Shown piece by piece: positions 7,690 through 17,122 of a stretch of DNA of 35,389 nt. The position numbers and the translations under genes were made by a program. This DNA is from Verrucomicrobia bacterium UBA3063. Lineage in GTDB: Bacteria; Verrucomicrobiota; Verrucomicrobiia; Methylacidiphilales; Verrucolacustridaceae. A model generated the notes under the pieces. It saw only the letters and a program-made list of their open reading frames with translations, searched no databases and was not told where the DNA came from. The DNA lies in contig DFCD01000116.1 in the NCBI GenBank assembly GCA_002366885.1, forward strand, positions 42,711-78,099, given 5' to 3'. Each line of letters begins with the position of its first letter. Positions within the stretch are counted from its first letter, which is position 1.

Positions 7690-8627
7690 GACTCCCCCAA
7701 ACCCCGCCCGCCCGAGACGAGATACAGGACCGCCATTCGCACCGCCAGACCGTTGGTGACCTGCTCGAGGATGACCGAGTTCGTGCCGTCGGCCAGCTCA
7801 CTGGCGATTTCCACACCCCGGTGCACCGGCCCAGGATGCATCAGGAGCACGCCGGGCTTGCACCGCTGAAACCTTTCCAGGTTCAGGCCAAACAGCCCCG
7901 CGTACTCGCCGACTGACGGCAACCGCGCCTGCACCATCCGCTCATGCTGGATCCGCAGCAGGTTGATCACGTCCGCTTCCTCCAGTTGCCCGTCGAGGTC
8001 GTAGGACACCTTCACGCCCAGCTCGGCAAACTCCCTGGGCAGCAACGTCGGCGGCCCCACCAGCGTTACCCTCGCCCCCAGTTTGGTCAGCGCCCAAAGA
8101 TTCGAACGGGCCACACGACTATGAATGATGTCCCCCACGATCAGCACCCGCACCCCGGCAAGCTTCCCCAATCGCTCCTGGATCGTGAAGGCGTCCAGCA
8201 GCCCCTGCGTGGGATGCTCATGGGCTCCATCCCCCGCGTTGACCACCGAGGCCTTCAGCCGTCCAGCCAGGAAGTGGGCGGCCCCGGCCGATCGGTGCCG
8301 GATGACGATCACGCCGGCCTGCAGGGCCTCCAGATTCCTGGCCGTGTCGGAAAGCGTTTCCCCCTTTCGCAGGCTGCTGGAATCTTTGTCCAGGGAAACC
8401 ACGTCGGCGCTCAGCCGCACCGCCGCCAGTTCAAAGGAGATCCGCGTCCGGGTACTGGGTTCCACGAACAGGTTCACCACCGTCCGCCCCTGCAGCGAGG
8501 GCACCTTTTTGATCGGACGCCCCAGGATTTCCTTAAAAACCCTTGCGGTGGCCAATACCTGGTTCAGCTCCTCGGCGGAAAGTTCCCGCAGGGAAAGAAA
8601 ATCCTTCCGGTGCCATGCCAGGCTCAT
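7686..8627 (-). CDS. pyrB: Aspartate carbamoyltransferase catalytic subunit
   Basis: Transfers the carbamoyl group from carbamoyl phosphate to aspartate, the committed step of pyrimidine synthesis. The 313-residue length is typical. The carbamoyl-phosphate loop FVEPSTRTRISFE, the HPTQGLLDAFTIQE segment and the late HPGPVHRG segment mark the family. It overlaps pyrR upstream and pyrC downstream by four bases each (ATGA). No regulatory pyrI gene is nearby, so control is more likely through PyrR. Confidence 0.98.
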   Translation of the reverse strand: MSLAWHRKDFLSLRELSAEELNQVLATARVFKEILGRPIKKVPSLQGRTVVNLFVEPSTRTRISFELAAVRLSADVVSLDKDSSSLRKGETLSDTARNLEALQAGVIVIRHRSAGAAHFLAGRLKASVVNAGDGAHEHPTQGLLDAFTIQERLGKLAGVRVLIVGDIIHSRVARSNLWALTKLGARVTLVGPPTLLPREFAELGVKVSYDLDGQLEEADVINLLRIQHERMVQARLPSVGEYAGLFGLNLERFQRCKPGVLLMHPGPVHRGVEIASELADGTNSVILEQVTNGLAVRMAVLYLVSGGRGLGES

Positions 8628-9154
8628 GCCACCCCCTTCACCAGCACCACCGCATCCTCGCCGTCCTGCTCACTGAGCCGTACCCGGATCTTTTCCTGCG
8701 GCTGGGTCGGCAGGTTTTTCCCGACAAAATCGGGCCGGATCGGCAGCTCGCGGTGCCCGCGATCCACCAGCACCGCCAACTGAATCACCCTGGGTCGCCC
8801 GAGGTCGCACAGGGCATCCATCGCCGCGCGGATTGTCCGGCCGGTGTAGAGGACATCGTCCACCAGGATCACTGTCTTGTCCTTCACGTCAAAAAGCACC
8901 TCGCTACCCTTGGGAACCGGAATGTTTCGGGCAAGGTCGTCCCGGTGGAAACTGATGTCGAGGGAGCCGACCGCAAGGGTTTGCCCTGGCTCGATCTGGG
9001 AAAACTCCCTGGCAAGCCGGTGAGCGAGCGGGACACCCCGGGTCTGGATCCCGATCAGCGCGACGTTTCCTTGGGGATGCTTTTCTGCAATTTCATGGGC
9101 GATGCGCCGAATTGCCCGGCGCACGGTTTCCCCATCCATCAAATGTCCAGCCAT
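8624..9154 (-). CDS. pyrR: PyrR bifunctional regulator / uracil phosphoribosyltransferase
   Basis: Senses UMP/UTP against PRPP and binds pyr mRNA; also has uracil phosphoribosyltransferase activity. The 176-residue length is typical. The PRPP-binding motif VILVDDVLYTGRT lies at residues 95-107, GIQTRGVPLA at 35-44 and the PyrR-type LDISFHRDDL at 66-75. The ATG at 9154 has a near-ideal ribosome binding site (AAGGAGGT, 9159-9166). It is the first enzyme gene of the pyr operon, as in Gram-positive operons. A hairpin with a PyrR-like loop ends at the base next to the ribosome binding site (separate entry), suggesting that PyrR controls its own translation and, through four-base overlaps, that of pyrB and pyrC. 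Confidence 0.96.
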   Translation of the reverse strand: MAGHLMDGETVRRAIRRIAHEIAEKHPQGNVALIGIQTRGVPLAHRLAREFSQIEPGQTLAVGSLDISFHRDDLARNIPVPKGSEVLFDVKDKTVILVDDVLYTGRTIRAAMDALCDLGRPRVIQLAVLVDRGHRELPIRPDFVGKNLPTQPQEKIRVRLSEQDGEDAVVLVKGVA

Positions 9155-9166
9155 CTACACCTCCTT

Positions 9167-9186
9167 GGGGAACTCTCTGTTTCCCC
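9167..9186 (-). promoter_or_regulatory. Putative PyrR-binding hairpin occluding the pyrR RBS
   Basis: On the minus strand, four G-C pairs, a single bulged A on the 5' side, two A-U pairs and a closing C-G carry the loop AGAGA, so the apical segment reads CAGAGAG. The Bacillus PyrR-binding loop consensus, as I recall it, is ARUCCNGNGAGGYU with a purine bulge on the 5' side. The core CNGNGAG matches exactly and the neighbouring pairs differ but still pair. The base of the stem ends one base before the AAGGAGGT ribosome binding site, with no terminator in between, so control would be translational. A second small hairpin (GACGC/GCGTC) lies just upstream at 9193-9206. Confidence 0.6.
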
Positions 9187-9216
9187 TTAAAGGACGCGGA
9201 TGCGTCAGCTCACTTT

Positions 9217-9459
9217 CTAGCCCCCGGTTTTTTCCTTGGCGAGGGCATTTTCTCGTTGGCAGCGCCAAGCCGCGCGGTGTTTCACAATCCAGTCCAAAAG
9301 GGCCTTTTCAAAGCCAACATCCAGGCCTGCCTGTTCGCTAAGATACCACTTGTGGCGGAGGATCTCCTCCCGCTCGAGCAAGAACTCCCGGTAAAGCGCC
9401 GAATTGCGGAAGACCGCATTCGGATCGGCTGTTAGGCTGGGTGTGCCCGCCTTGCTCAT
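9217..9459 (-). CDS. Small uncharacterised helical protein
   Basis: An 80-residue soluble, charged, probably all-helical protein. The central part (FRNSALYREFLLEREEIL and KWYLSEQAGLDVGFEKALLDW) has a regular helical pattern with an HRAAW segment. It resembles small conserved proteins I have seen in other bacteria, but I cannot name a family with confidence. The ATG at 9459 has a poor ribosome binding site. It lies 62 bases upstream of pyrR on the same strand and 61 bases downstream of the Mrp gene. It has no signal peptide, membrane segment or cysteine cluster, and only one Cys. Confidence 0.65.
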   Translation of the reverse strand: MSKAGTPSLTADPNAVFRNSALYREFLLEREEILRHKWYLSEQAGLDVGFEKALLDWIVKHRAAWRCQRENALAKEKTGG

Positions 9460-9471
9460 TAGGGATAAATT

Positions 9472-9498
9472 GCCCTTGCATCCAGAGTTCGCAAGGGC
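9472..9498 (-). terminator. Hairpin between the Mrp gene and the pyr region
   Basis: A perfect 8-bp stem (GCCCTTGC/GCAAGGGC) with an 11-base loop lies 22 bases downstream of the Mrp stop on the minus strand. It is followed by an AT-rich stretch (AATTTATC) rather than a clean U-run. It could be a weak terminator or attenuator separating the mrp unit from the pyr unit, or it could sequester the poor ribosome binding site of the 80-residue gene that follows. Confidence 0.4.
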
Positions 9499-9520
9499 GA
9501 TGTGACAAGAAGTTTACAAT

Positions 9521-10588
9521 TTAAAATGCTTGTGGGGAGATATTTGGAAACAATTCTTTCCCGATCAACGCGCCCAAATTTTGGTAAACCGCGGCGGAAG
9601 GGGAATCGGCGAAAGCCAGGACAAGGGGTTTCCCCTCGTCGCTGCACTGACCGATGAGCGGGTCGAGGGGAATCTCGGCCAACAAGGAAACCCTCTGCCG
9701 CTCCGCCTCCTTGGCTCCACCGCCCGATCCGAAAATCGCATGCCGCTCCTTGGAACCCGGCGGCGAGAAATAACTCATGTTTTCGACGAGGCCAAGGATC
9801 GTGACATTCACCTTCCGGAACATCGCGATTGCCTTGCGGGCATCGATCAGCGCCACCTCCTGCGGAGTGGTCACAATCAGCGCACCGTCCAGCGCCACCG
9901 TCTGAACGATCGTCAGCTGGATGTCTCCTGTCCCCGGGGGCAGATCCAGCACGAGCACATCCAGATCGCCCCATGCCACCTGCCGAAGGAACTGCTGGGT
10001 AAACCTTGTCACCATCGGCCCGCGCAAGGCCGCCGGGCTGTCGTCGCCCAGCAGCATACCCATGCTCATCAAACCCACTCCGTGAACCACGGCCGGAAAA
10101 ATCCGCTCCGTCCCCTCCTCCACCCGCAACCCCTCCCGGCAGCCGAGCATGAGCGCCTGGCTCGGGCCGTAGAGATCGCAGTCGCACAGCCCCACTTTCC
10201 GCCCGGCTTTGGCAAGCTCGACCGCCAGATTGGCAGCCACGGTGGACTTGCCGACGCCGCCCTTGCCGCTGGCCACCGCGATGATCTTTTTCACCCCGGG
10301 AATCCCCTGGGCCCCGGTGCTGGCAACGGCTTGCGGGGGAGCCACCTCGGTCTCGATGGACACGCTTTTCACGGGTCCGTAGCCCTTCAGGCTGTCCCGT
10401 ATTTCCTTGCCGATTTTTTCCGGAACGGCCGGGTCCGGCGTCGTCAGCTTCAGGCGCAGCTTCAGTTCCGTTCCCTCCAATGCCATATCTTGCACCAGTC
10501 CAAAGGAAATAATGTCACGGCTGAAGCCCGGGTACTTCACCCCCCGCAGCCTCGTCACCACCTCGTCCCGCCATTGATCGACGCCCAT
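9521..10588 (-). CDS. mrp: Mrp/ApbC-type P-loop ATPase (iron-sulfur carrier family, no CxxC)
   Basis: Mrp/NBP35-family proteins carry or insert Fe-S clusters. Residues about 1-80 form a MIP18/DUF59 domain; the ParA-like ATPase domain starts with the deviant Walker A GKGGVGKST (108-116) and includes DCDLYGPSQ and LVLDLPPGTGD. The start is the ATG at 10588 (355 residues), preceded by AGGAAG-like bases; an in-frame extension upstream is unlikely to be real. Where many Mrp proteins have a cluster-bridging CxxC after ENMSYF, this one reads SPPGSK (274-279), so the cysteine pair is absent. Mrp proteins with a PPD-type substitution exist in other bacteria, so this is a known variant. It follows the cysteine-desulfurase homologue by 52 bases. 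Confidence 0.94.
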   Translation of the reverse strand: MGVDQWRDEVVTRLRGVKYPGFSRDIISFGLVQDMALEGTELKLRLKLTTPDPAVPEKIGKEIRDSLKGYGPVKSVSIETEVAPPQAVASTGAQGIPGVKKIIAVASGKGGVGKSTVAANLAVELAKAGRKVGLCDCDLYGPSQALMLGCREGLRVEEGTERIFPAVVHGVGLMSMGMLLGDDSPAALRGPMVTRFTQQFLRQVAWGDLDVLVLDLPPGTGDIQLTIVQTVALDGALIVTTPQEVALIDARKAIAMFRKVNVTILGLVENMSYFSPPGSKERHAIFGSGGGAKEAERQRVSLLAEIPLDPLIGQCSDEGKPLVLAFADSPSAAVYQNLGALIGKELFPNISPQAF

Positions 10589-10640
10589 CTTCCTATCCTG
10601 CCCTTTTCCCTTTCTTCTTCCAGCCTCCGCCAGCCGCCGA

Positions 10641-11795
10641 TTACTCGGATAAGGCGGAGCGCAACCGCTCCACCGCCTCCGAAACAAGATCAGGGACCGG
10701 GGTCACGGCGGAAGCACCGCTTTCCGGGCTCAGGGTAAGCAGGATCAAGGCACGGCTCTCCTCCGGCGTGGCCCCGGTCGCCTTCATGGCCGGAGGAATT
10801 CGCATCTCCCGCGTCACGCAACCGCTTCCTCCCTTGACCGCAACCCCCACCCGATCCAGCACCAGTGCGAGGGCCTCCGCCTCCAAGCCTGCAAAGCTCA
10901 TCCCCAGATGCGCCGGATTTCTTTCCGGTCCCGGCTCCGGTCCATGCAGTTTGGCCGTTGGGACCTTTCTCCGGATCCCCTCCAATAGGGCCCGCTGCGC
11001 CTCGCCGGCTGTCTTCCGGAAATTCCCTCCATTCCTGAGCCAATCTTCCAGGGCTGCCCCCAGTCCGGCGATCGCCGGCAGGTTCTCCGTGCCCGCCCTT
11101 TGATCGTTCTCCTGTCTCCCCCCCTCGGTTTGGGCCTTCCATGGAAAACCGGAGCGGACGAAGAGCAGGCCAGATCCCTTGGGACCGCCCAGCCGATGAC
11201 CGGAAATCGCCAGTAAATCGATGCCCTCCAGTCCTTTCGGCAAAGGAACCCAGCCGGCCCCAAAAGTGGCGTCCAGAAAAAGTTGCGCCTTGACGGAATT
11301 CGCGAAACCCACCGCCTCCCGCAAATCCTGCACGGTGCCGACATCGTGGTGAGCCAAATGCACACAAACCAGCCCCGGACCACTCCCGGGCTTGACCTTC
11401 ATCCACTGCAACCGTCCTTCCCCATCGACCGGGATTCGCCTCAGCAAGAATCCCTCCTTTTGCAATCTGCACACCGAGGCCTCCACCGCCGGATGCTCCA
11501 TCTCGCTGACATAAACGGTTCCCCGGACGGCGGCCTCCCCCCAACCGCGGATGGCGGATTGGACGGACTCCGTCCCTCCCGAGGTGAAGACGATCCGCTC
11601 GGCGTCCTCCACCCCGAGAAACTCCGCTGCCAGCTTCCGTGCCTGTCCAAGAACTTCGCGGGACTCCCGGGCCTCACGGTGACCCCCGCCGGGTGCCGCG
11701 CCATGCCCCAACAGGACTTTTTCCATCGCGGCCCGTGCCGAAGGTAAAACCGGCCCGCCGGAAGCGTGGTCGAGAAAGATCCGCTGCCCGGCCAT
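10641..11795 (-). CDS. Cysteine desulfurase (NifS/IscS)-family homologue lacking the PLP lysine
   Basis: The 384-residue fold-type I protein aligns with IscS/NifS throughout: IFLDHASGGPVLP at the start, FTSGGTESVQSAI, SEMEHPAVEASV (His101), the DAxxxxG segment, RAGTENLPAIAGLGAAL, and a C-terminal cysteine loop (C326 in GGSGCVTREM). The PLP-lysine motif SxHK reads SGHR: His200 is kept but Lys201 is replaced by Arg (codon CGG). Asn155 and Gln183 of IscS correspond here to His150 and Phe178. So three PLP contacts, including the Schiff-base lysine, are changed, while the sulfur-accepting cysteine remains. It is either inactive as a desulfurase or does different chemistry. It starts one base after the mutL stop and precedes mrp. 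Confidence 0.85.
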   Translation of the reverse strand: MAGQRIFLDHASGGPVLPSARAAMEKVLLGHGAAPGGGHREARESREVLGQARKLAAEFLGVEDAERIVFTSGGTESVQSAIRGWGEAAVRGTVYVSEMEHPAVEASVCRLQKEGFLLRRIPVDGEGRLQWMKVKPGSGPGLVCVHLAHHDVGTVQDLREAVGFANSVKAQLFLDATFGAGWVPLPKGLEGIDLLAISGHRLGGPKGSGLLFVRSGFPWKAQTEGGRQENDQRAGTENLPAIAGLGAALEDWLRNGGNFRKTAGEAQRALLEGIRRKVPTAKLHGPEPGPERNPAHLGMSFAGLEAEALALVLDRVGVAVKGGSGCVTREMRIPPAMKATGATPEESRALILLTLSPESGASAVTPVPDLVSEAVERLRSALSE

Positions 11796-13534
<1,739 letters not shown>

Positions 13535-13538
<4 letters not shown>

Positions 13539-14431
13539 AGGTCGCCCCGCGCCCCCAGATGCGCCGTCAAACGATCCAGCTCGGTTGCGGAAGTGTAGGG
13601 CAGCTCAATGCGGCCTTTTTCGCCCGAACCGATGATCCTCACCCGGGTCCCCGTGGCCCTCTGAAGCCTTAACTCCAGGTCCCGCCAGTCGGCCTGATGG
13701 TTCCGCCGGTTCTTTTTGCGTCCGCGGGAGCCATTCGTCTGGCGCCGCACCAATGCCTCCGCCTGGCGGACACTCAGCCCCCTCTTGACCACTTCCCGTC
13801 CGGCCGCGGTCTGCGCGGCCGACTCACTCAAACCCAGGATCGCCTTGGCATGTCCGACCGTCAGCTGCTTGGAGCGCAGCAGGTCCCGCACCTCGGAAGG
13901 CAGCGACCGCAACCGCAGGGCATTGGCGACGGTGGCCCGGTTTTTCCCGACACGCTCCGCCACATCCTCCTGCTTGAGTCCGAAAGACTCGATCAGGGTG
14001 GCGTACCCATCGGCCTCCTCGACGGGATCCAGTTCGGCCCGCTGGAGATTTTCGATCAGGGCAAATTCCAGGACCTGCTGGTCCGTGGCCTGCCGGACGA
14101 TCGCCGGCACCCTTCCGAGACCCAGTTTCTGGGCTGCCCGCCAGCGCCGCTCCCCGGCGATCAGCTCATAGCCGGCTCCGCTCCCGGAACGGCGGACAAT
14201 CAGCGGCTGAAAAATTCCCTTGGCCCGGATGGAGTCCACCAGTTCCGCCAGGCTCTCCTCGGCAAAAACACGCCGGGGCTGAAATCTGCTGGGGCGGATG
14301 TCGCCAACGCCCAGTGGCTGGATCCTTTCCCCCTCCTCGGGGCGGATCTCCGGGGAATCCAGGGGCTGCGCCGGCAGTTTGCTCGTGCCCAGGAGCGCCC
14401 CCAACCCCCTGCCCAACGGTGCTTTAGCCAT
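13535..14431 (-). CDS. parB: Chromosome partitioning protein ParB
   Basis: CTP-dependent DNA clamp that loads at parS and spreads, organising the origin region. The N-terminus MAKAPLGRGLGALLG is the ParA-interaction motif. The CTP-binding region is seen as GERRWRA (93-99) and ENLQRAELDPVEEA (127-140), followed by a helix-turn-helix (QEDVAERVGKNRATVANALRLRSLP). A basic linker (RGRKKNRR) leads to a C-terminal dimerisation domain. The start at 14431 is chosen because ParB proteins begin with this motif; the only Shine-Dalgarno-like bases (AAGG) touch the ATG. parA is not next to it and no parS was found in the window. Confidence 0.96.
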
Positions 14432-14602
14432 CCTTGAAACGCTAAGATTCCCCGCACCAGCGTCAACCTGTCGGAGGCCATTTTTCAAATAACCTTGGAA
14501 AAGGATGGGTACGATGGAGTCGACTAATTTCTCCAGGCTCGGGCAAGACCGTTTGACCGGGACCACCCACGGGAATCTGGTTTTTGGGGAAGATCAAAAA
14601 TC

Positions 14603-14640
14603 CACCGGGACGTGTACCCGCAAAGCAGGAAGGGCCGGTG
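14603..14640 (-). terminator. Possible intrinsic terminator in the gap before parB
   Basis: The 210-base gap 14432-14641 holds no gene. Just downstream of the DUF2141-like gene on the minus strand, a 6-bp stem (CACCGG/CCGGTG) with a 26-base loop is followed by GATTTTTG. The loop is long, so this is a weak candidate for ending the 17.8-14.6 kb transcript. A parB promoter is expected in the rest of the gap, but I cannot point to convincing hexamers. Confidence 0.35.
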
Positions 14641-14641
14641 C

Positions 14642-15088
14642 CTACTTTTTTAGATGGATCGTCAGCCCAAGTTCCGGGGCATTGAGCTCAAATTTGGAAT
14701 CACTGAAATCCGCAGGCCCCAGGAAACCGGTGGCATCGTTGGAAAAACCCCAAGGCTCCTCGGGCGACCCCATAAATCCGGCTTTCATCTTTCCATCGCC
14801 GTCGAGGTCCTGGAAGACCTTGATTGCGTAGGTGCCATAGGGCACGGACGGAAAGGTCGTCTTGACGCTCTCCCCCTTCGCTTCGACAACCCGGAACAGG
14901 TATTTCGGCGCCTCAAAGCCACCGGAATCAAAATCCTTGGCGTTTTTCTCCAGGACGATCCTGACCTGTCCCTGTCCTGCCAAGACGCCCTCAACCTTCA
15001 GCTGGATGGTGCCGGATTTATTTTCCTGCGCGCTCCCCAGCCAGGAAAACAGAAACGTCAGACATACGGCCGTCCAAAGTGTTTTCAT
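14642..15088 (-). CDS. Secreted DUF2141-like protein
   Basis: A 148-residue exported protein of unknown function. It begins with a signal peptide (MKTLWTAVCLTFLFSWLGSA) likely cut before QENKSG. The mature part is a beta-rich domain containing GQGQVRIVLE, SVPYGTYAIKVFQDLDGDGKMK, GFMGSPEEPWGFSND and LGLTIHLKK; the DxDGDGK and GxPxEPxGFSN elements are typical of DUF2141. I chose the ATG at 15088 (GGA about 9 bases upstream); an ATG at 15100, one base after the preceding stop, would add four residues. The gene follows the 470-residue unknown gene and is probably the last of that operon. The DxDGDG loop may bind calcium, which is inference. Confidence 0.82.
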   Translation of the reverse strand: MKTLWTAVCLTFLFSWLGSAQENKSGTIQLKVEGVLAGQGQVRIVLEKNAKDFDSGGFEAPKYLFRVVEAKGESVKTTFPSVPYGTYAIKVFQDLDGDGKMKAGFMGSPEEPWGFSNDATGFLGPADFSDSKFELNAPELGLTIHLKK

Positions 15089-15101
15089 CGGTTTTTCCAT
15101 G

Positions 15102-16514
15102 CTAGCGGGCGGCACGGTAGCCGAGCAATCGGCGGCGGCGGATGAGATGGACCACCGGCGCAGGCACATTCTTTTCCCAACCCTTCTTGCCGGAGCGGAT
15201 GTTACGGAGAATCTCGGAACTCGAGCAGGGAGGCAGATCCCGCTCCTCCCCGGCCAAATCCACAATGCGTCCGGTCCGGACAAGATACCGGTAAATCTCC
15301 CGGATCGGCTCGGGCACGGTGAGGTTGTGCCCCGTGACAAATGCCCCGGTCACGGGATCGTTCCCGGGCTGAACCAGCAACTTCACCCCGGGCAGAAAGA
15401 GTCTTCCCATCGCCTCGAGGATCCCGCCGGACAGGTCGCTGTAAAACTGCTCCTCCAGCATTTTGGCCAGAAGGGGCACACCGATGACGAAGCCGACGGA
15501 ACCCTTGGTCCGCTGGGTGATGTACCAGGCCAGGCGGTGAAAGCGGAAGATATTGGTCACCATCACCGTCCGCTTCAGCGCCCCCATGCAGTCCACCCGG
15601 TCGAGAAAGTCCTCGATCCCGGCCTTCCGGCTCCGCACCAGGTTGCGCATGGTGATCTCGCAAACCTCCACGATTTCACGACCCTTGTTTTCGGGATCGG
15701 CACGGAAAACCGCGGAAGCCTTGGCCATCATCCGCATATGGAAGTTGGTGATCGGGCGGTAGTGTCCCCGCAGAAGTAGCACCGATTTGTTGTAAAAACT
15801 GTCCTCCGCCTCCAGGTTCTCGCCGGTGGCGGCAAAGAGGGCCACCGGGGTGAGGTTGGATCGCACGAGCTTCAGGCTGGCCAGCCGGTTGTCGACGCGC
15901 GCGAACACCGGCCCGCCGAAGGCCACCATGTCCACCTCCAGCCGCCCATAGCGAATGCCATCCATCAGACGGCTGAGAATCTCCTCGGGATTCCTCCAGT
16001 GGAGAAAAGCGGCGTGGATGAGATTGACCCCCAGCACGCCCAAGGCCTCCATCTGTTCCGCGTTCGTCGGGTCCATCAGGCGCACATGCAGGTGGATTTC
16101 CCCCGGGGGACGGTTGGGCTCGGTCTGAAAGCGGATGCCCAGCCAGCCTTTGCCGTCGGCGGCGTGCTTGTGGCTGCGGGCGGTCACGGTATCCGCAAAC
16201 ACGAAGAACCGGCTGTGATCCCCACGTTCCGCTCCAAGGCGCTCGATCAACAGCCGGTATTCGTAGTTCAACATCTCCTGCAACCGCTCGCGGGAAACGA
16301 ACCGGCCCGCCTTGCCGTAGATCGCATTGCTGAAGGTCATGTCATAGGCCGACATGCTTTTGGCTATGGTTCCCGCCGCCCCGCCCGCCTGGAAAAACCA
16401 GCGAGCCACCTCCTGCCCCGCCCCGATTTCGGCAATTGTCCCGTAGTGGCGTCCGGAGAAGTTGATCTCCTGGGCCTTTTCCAGCGTGGAGAGGATCCGG
16501 GGCTGGTTTTTCAT
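15102..16514 (-). CDS. Conserved protein of unknown function (470 residues; often labelled NMN adenylyltransferase or TonB receptor)
   Basis: A soluble 470-residue protein without signal peptide or clear membrane helices. Distinctive segments are PRILSTLEKAQEINF (5-19), YGTIAEIGAGQEVARWFF (24-41), AGTIAKSMSAYDM (47-59) and GWLGIRFQ (123-130). I remember close relatives in cyanobacteria and Bacteroidetes under conflicting names (TonB-dependent receptor, nicotinate-nucleotide adenylyltransferase). Neither fits: there is no beta-barrel signal and no nucleotidyltransferase HxGH motif that I can find. The ATG at 16514 overlaps the glycosylase stop by four bases (ATGA), and yggS overlaps that gene in turn, so all three are one coupled unit. 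The C-terminus is very basic (HLIRRRRLLGYRAAR). Function unknown. Confidence 0.85.
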   Translation of the reverse strand: MKNQPRILSTLEKAQEINFSGRHYGTIAEIGAGQEVARWFFQAGGAAGTIAKSMSAYDMTFSNAIYGKAGRFVSRERLQEMLNYEYRLLIERLGAERGDHSRFFVFADTVTARSHKHAADGKGWLGIRFQTEPNRPPGEIHLHVRLMDPTNAEQMEALGVLGVNLIHAAFLHWRNPEEILSRLMDGIRYGRLEVDMVAFGGPVFARVDNRLASLKLVRSNLTPVALFAATGENLEAEDSFYNKSVLLLRGHYRPITNFHMRMMAKASAVFRADPENKGREIVEVCEITMRNLVRSRKAGIEDFLDRVDCMGALKRTVMVTNIFRFHRLAWYITQRTKGSVGFVIGVPLLAKMLEEQFYSDLSGGILEAMGRLFLPGVKLLVQPGNDPVTGAFVTGHNLTVPEPIREIYRYLVRTGRIVDLAGEERDLPPCSSSEILRNIRSGKKGWEKNVPAPVVHLIRRRRLLGYRAAR

Positions 16515-17122
16515 GACCGACTCCGGCTGACCCAGGGATTGTCCCGGAGGGAAAAGCGCCAAGGGAACCTCGCGGCAGGCCCGGCATAATTCACTCCCAC
16601 GCGGGGACGCTTTTCGATCCGGCTGGAGGCGATGCGCATCCCGTCATCCTCGATCCGGATTGGCCCGCAAACAAGATCGCTTCGGTCCCATGCCATGCGG
16701 ATTCCCAGGGCCGCGGTCAGGGCCCCCGGTCCGCCGGTCAGCCGGAAATCCCCGGCTTGGAGTTTTCTGCGCCGCACCATCCCTTCCACGCCCTGCAGGG
16801 GTTCCACGCCGCGGATTAAAACGGCCGCGGGAACACCCATGGGGGCGGTCACCACATTGAACATCCGGTGGATGCCGTAACACAAATAGACATACGCGGT
16901 CCCGGGAGCTCCGAACATGGACTCATTTCTCGGCGTGCGACCTCGCCAGGCATGGGAAGCCCGGTCCCGACGTCCGCCGTAAGCCTCCGCCTCCACGATG
17001 CGTGCGGCACACTCCCCCTTGCCGGAACCGACCCGGACGATTTTACCCAAAAGATCCAGGGCCACCTCGACGGGATCCTCCCGCTCGTAAAACGACCTAG
17101 GCAGGATTTTTTTTCGGCTCAC
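16511..17122 (-). CDS. 3-methyladenine DNA glycosylase (AAG/MPG family)
   Basis: Removes alkylated and deaminated purines from DNA in base excision repair. The 203-residue product matches the AAG family: SFYEREDPVEVALDLLGKIV, the catalytic Glu in RIVEAEAYGG, TPRNESMFGAPGTAYVYLCYG with the intercalating-loop tyrosine, and LTGGPGALTAALGI. The GTG start at 17122 overlaps the yggS stop by four bases. The C-terminus overlaps the start of the 470-residue unknown gene. The length is normal and no key residue is missing. Confidence 0.93.
   Translation of the reverse strand: MSRKKILPRSFYEREDPVEVALDLLGKIVRVGSGKGECAARIVEAEAYGGRRDRASHAWRGRTPRNESMFGAPGTAYVYLCYGIHRMFNVVTAPMGVPAAVLIRGVEPLQGVEGMVRRRKLQAGDFRLTGGPGALTAALGIRMAWDRSDLVCGPIRIEDDGMRIASSRIEKRPRVGVNYAGPAARFPWRFSLRDNPWVSRSRS

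Noticed and set aside
9276..9290. Half of a parS-like site (TGTTTCAC)
   Set aside because: Only one 8-base half of the TGTTTCACGTGAAACA consensus is present and it lies inside the 80-residue coding gene; such a match is expected by chance near this density.
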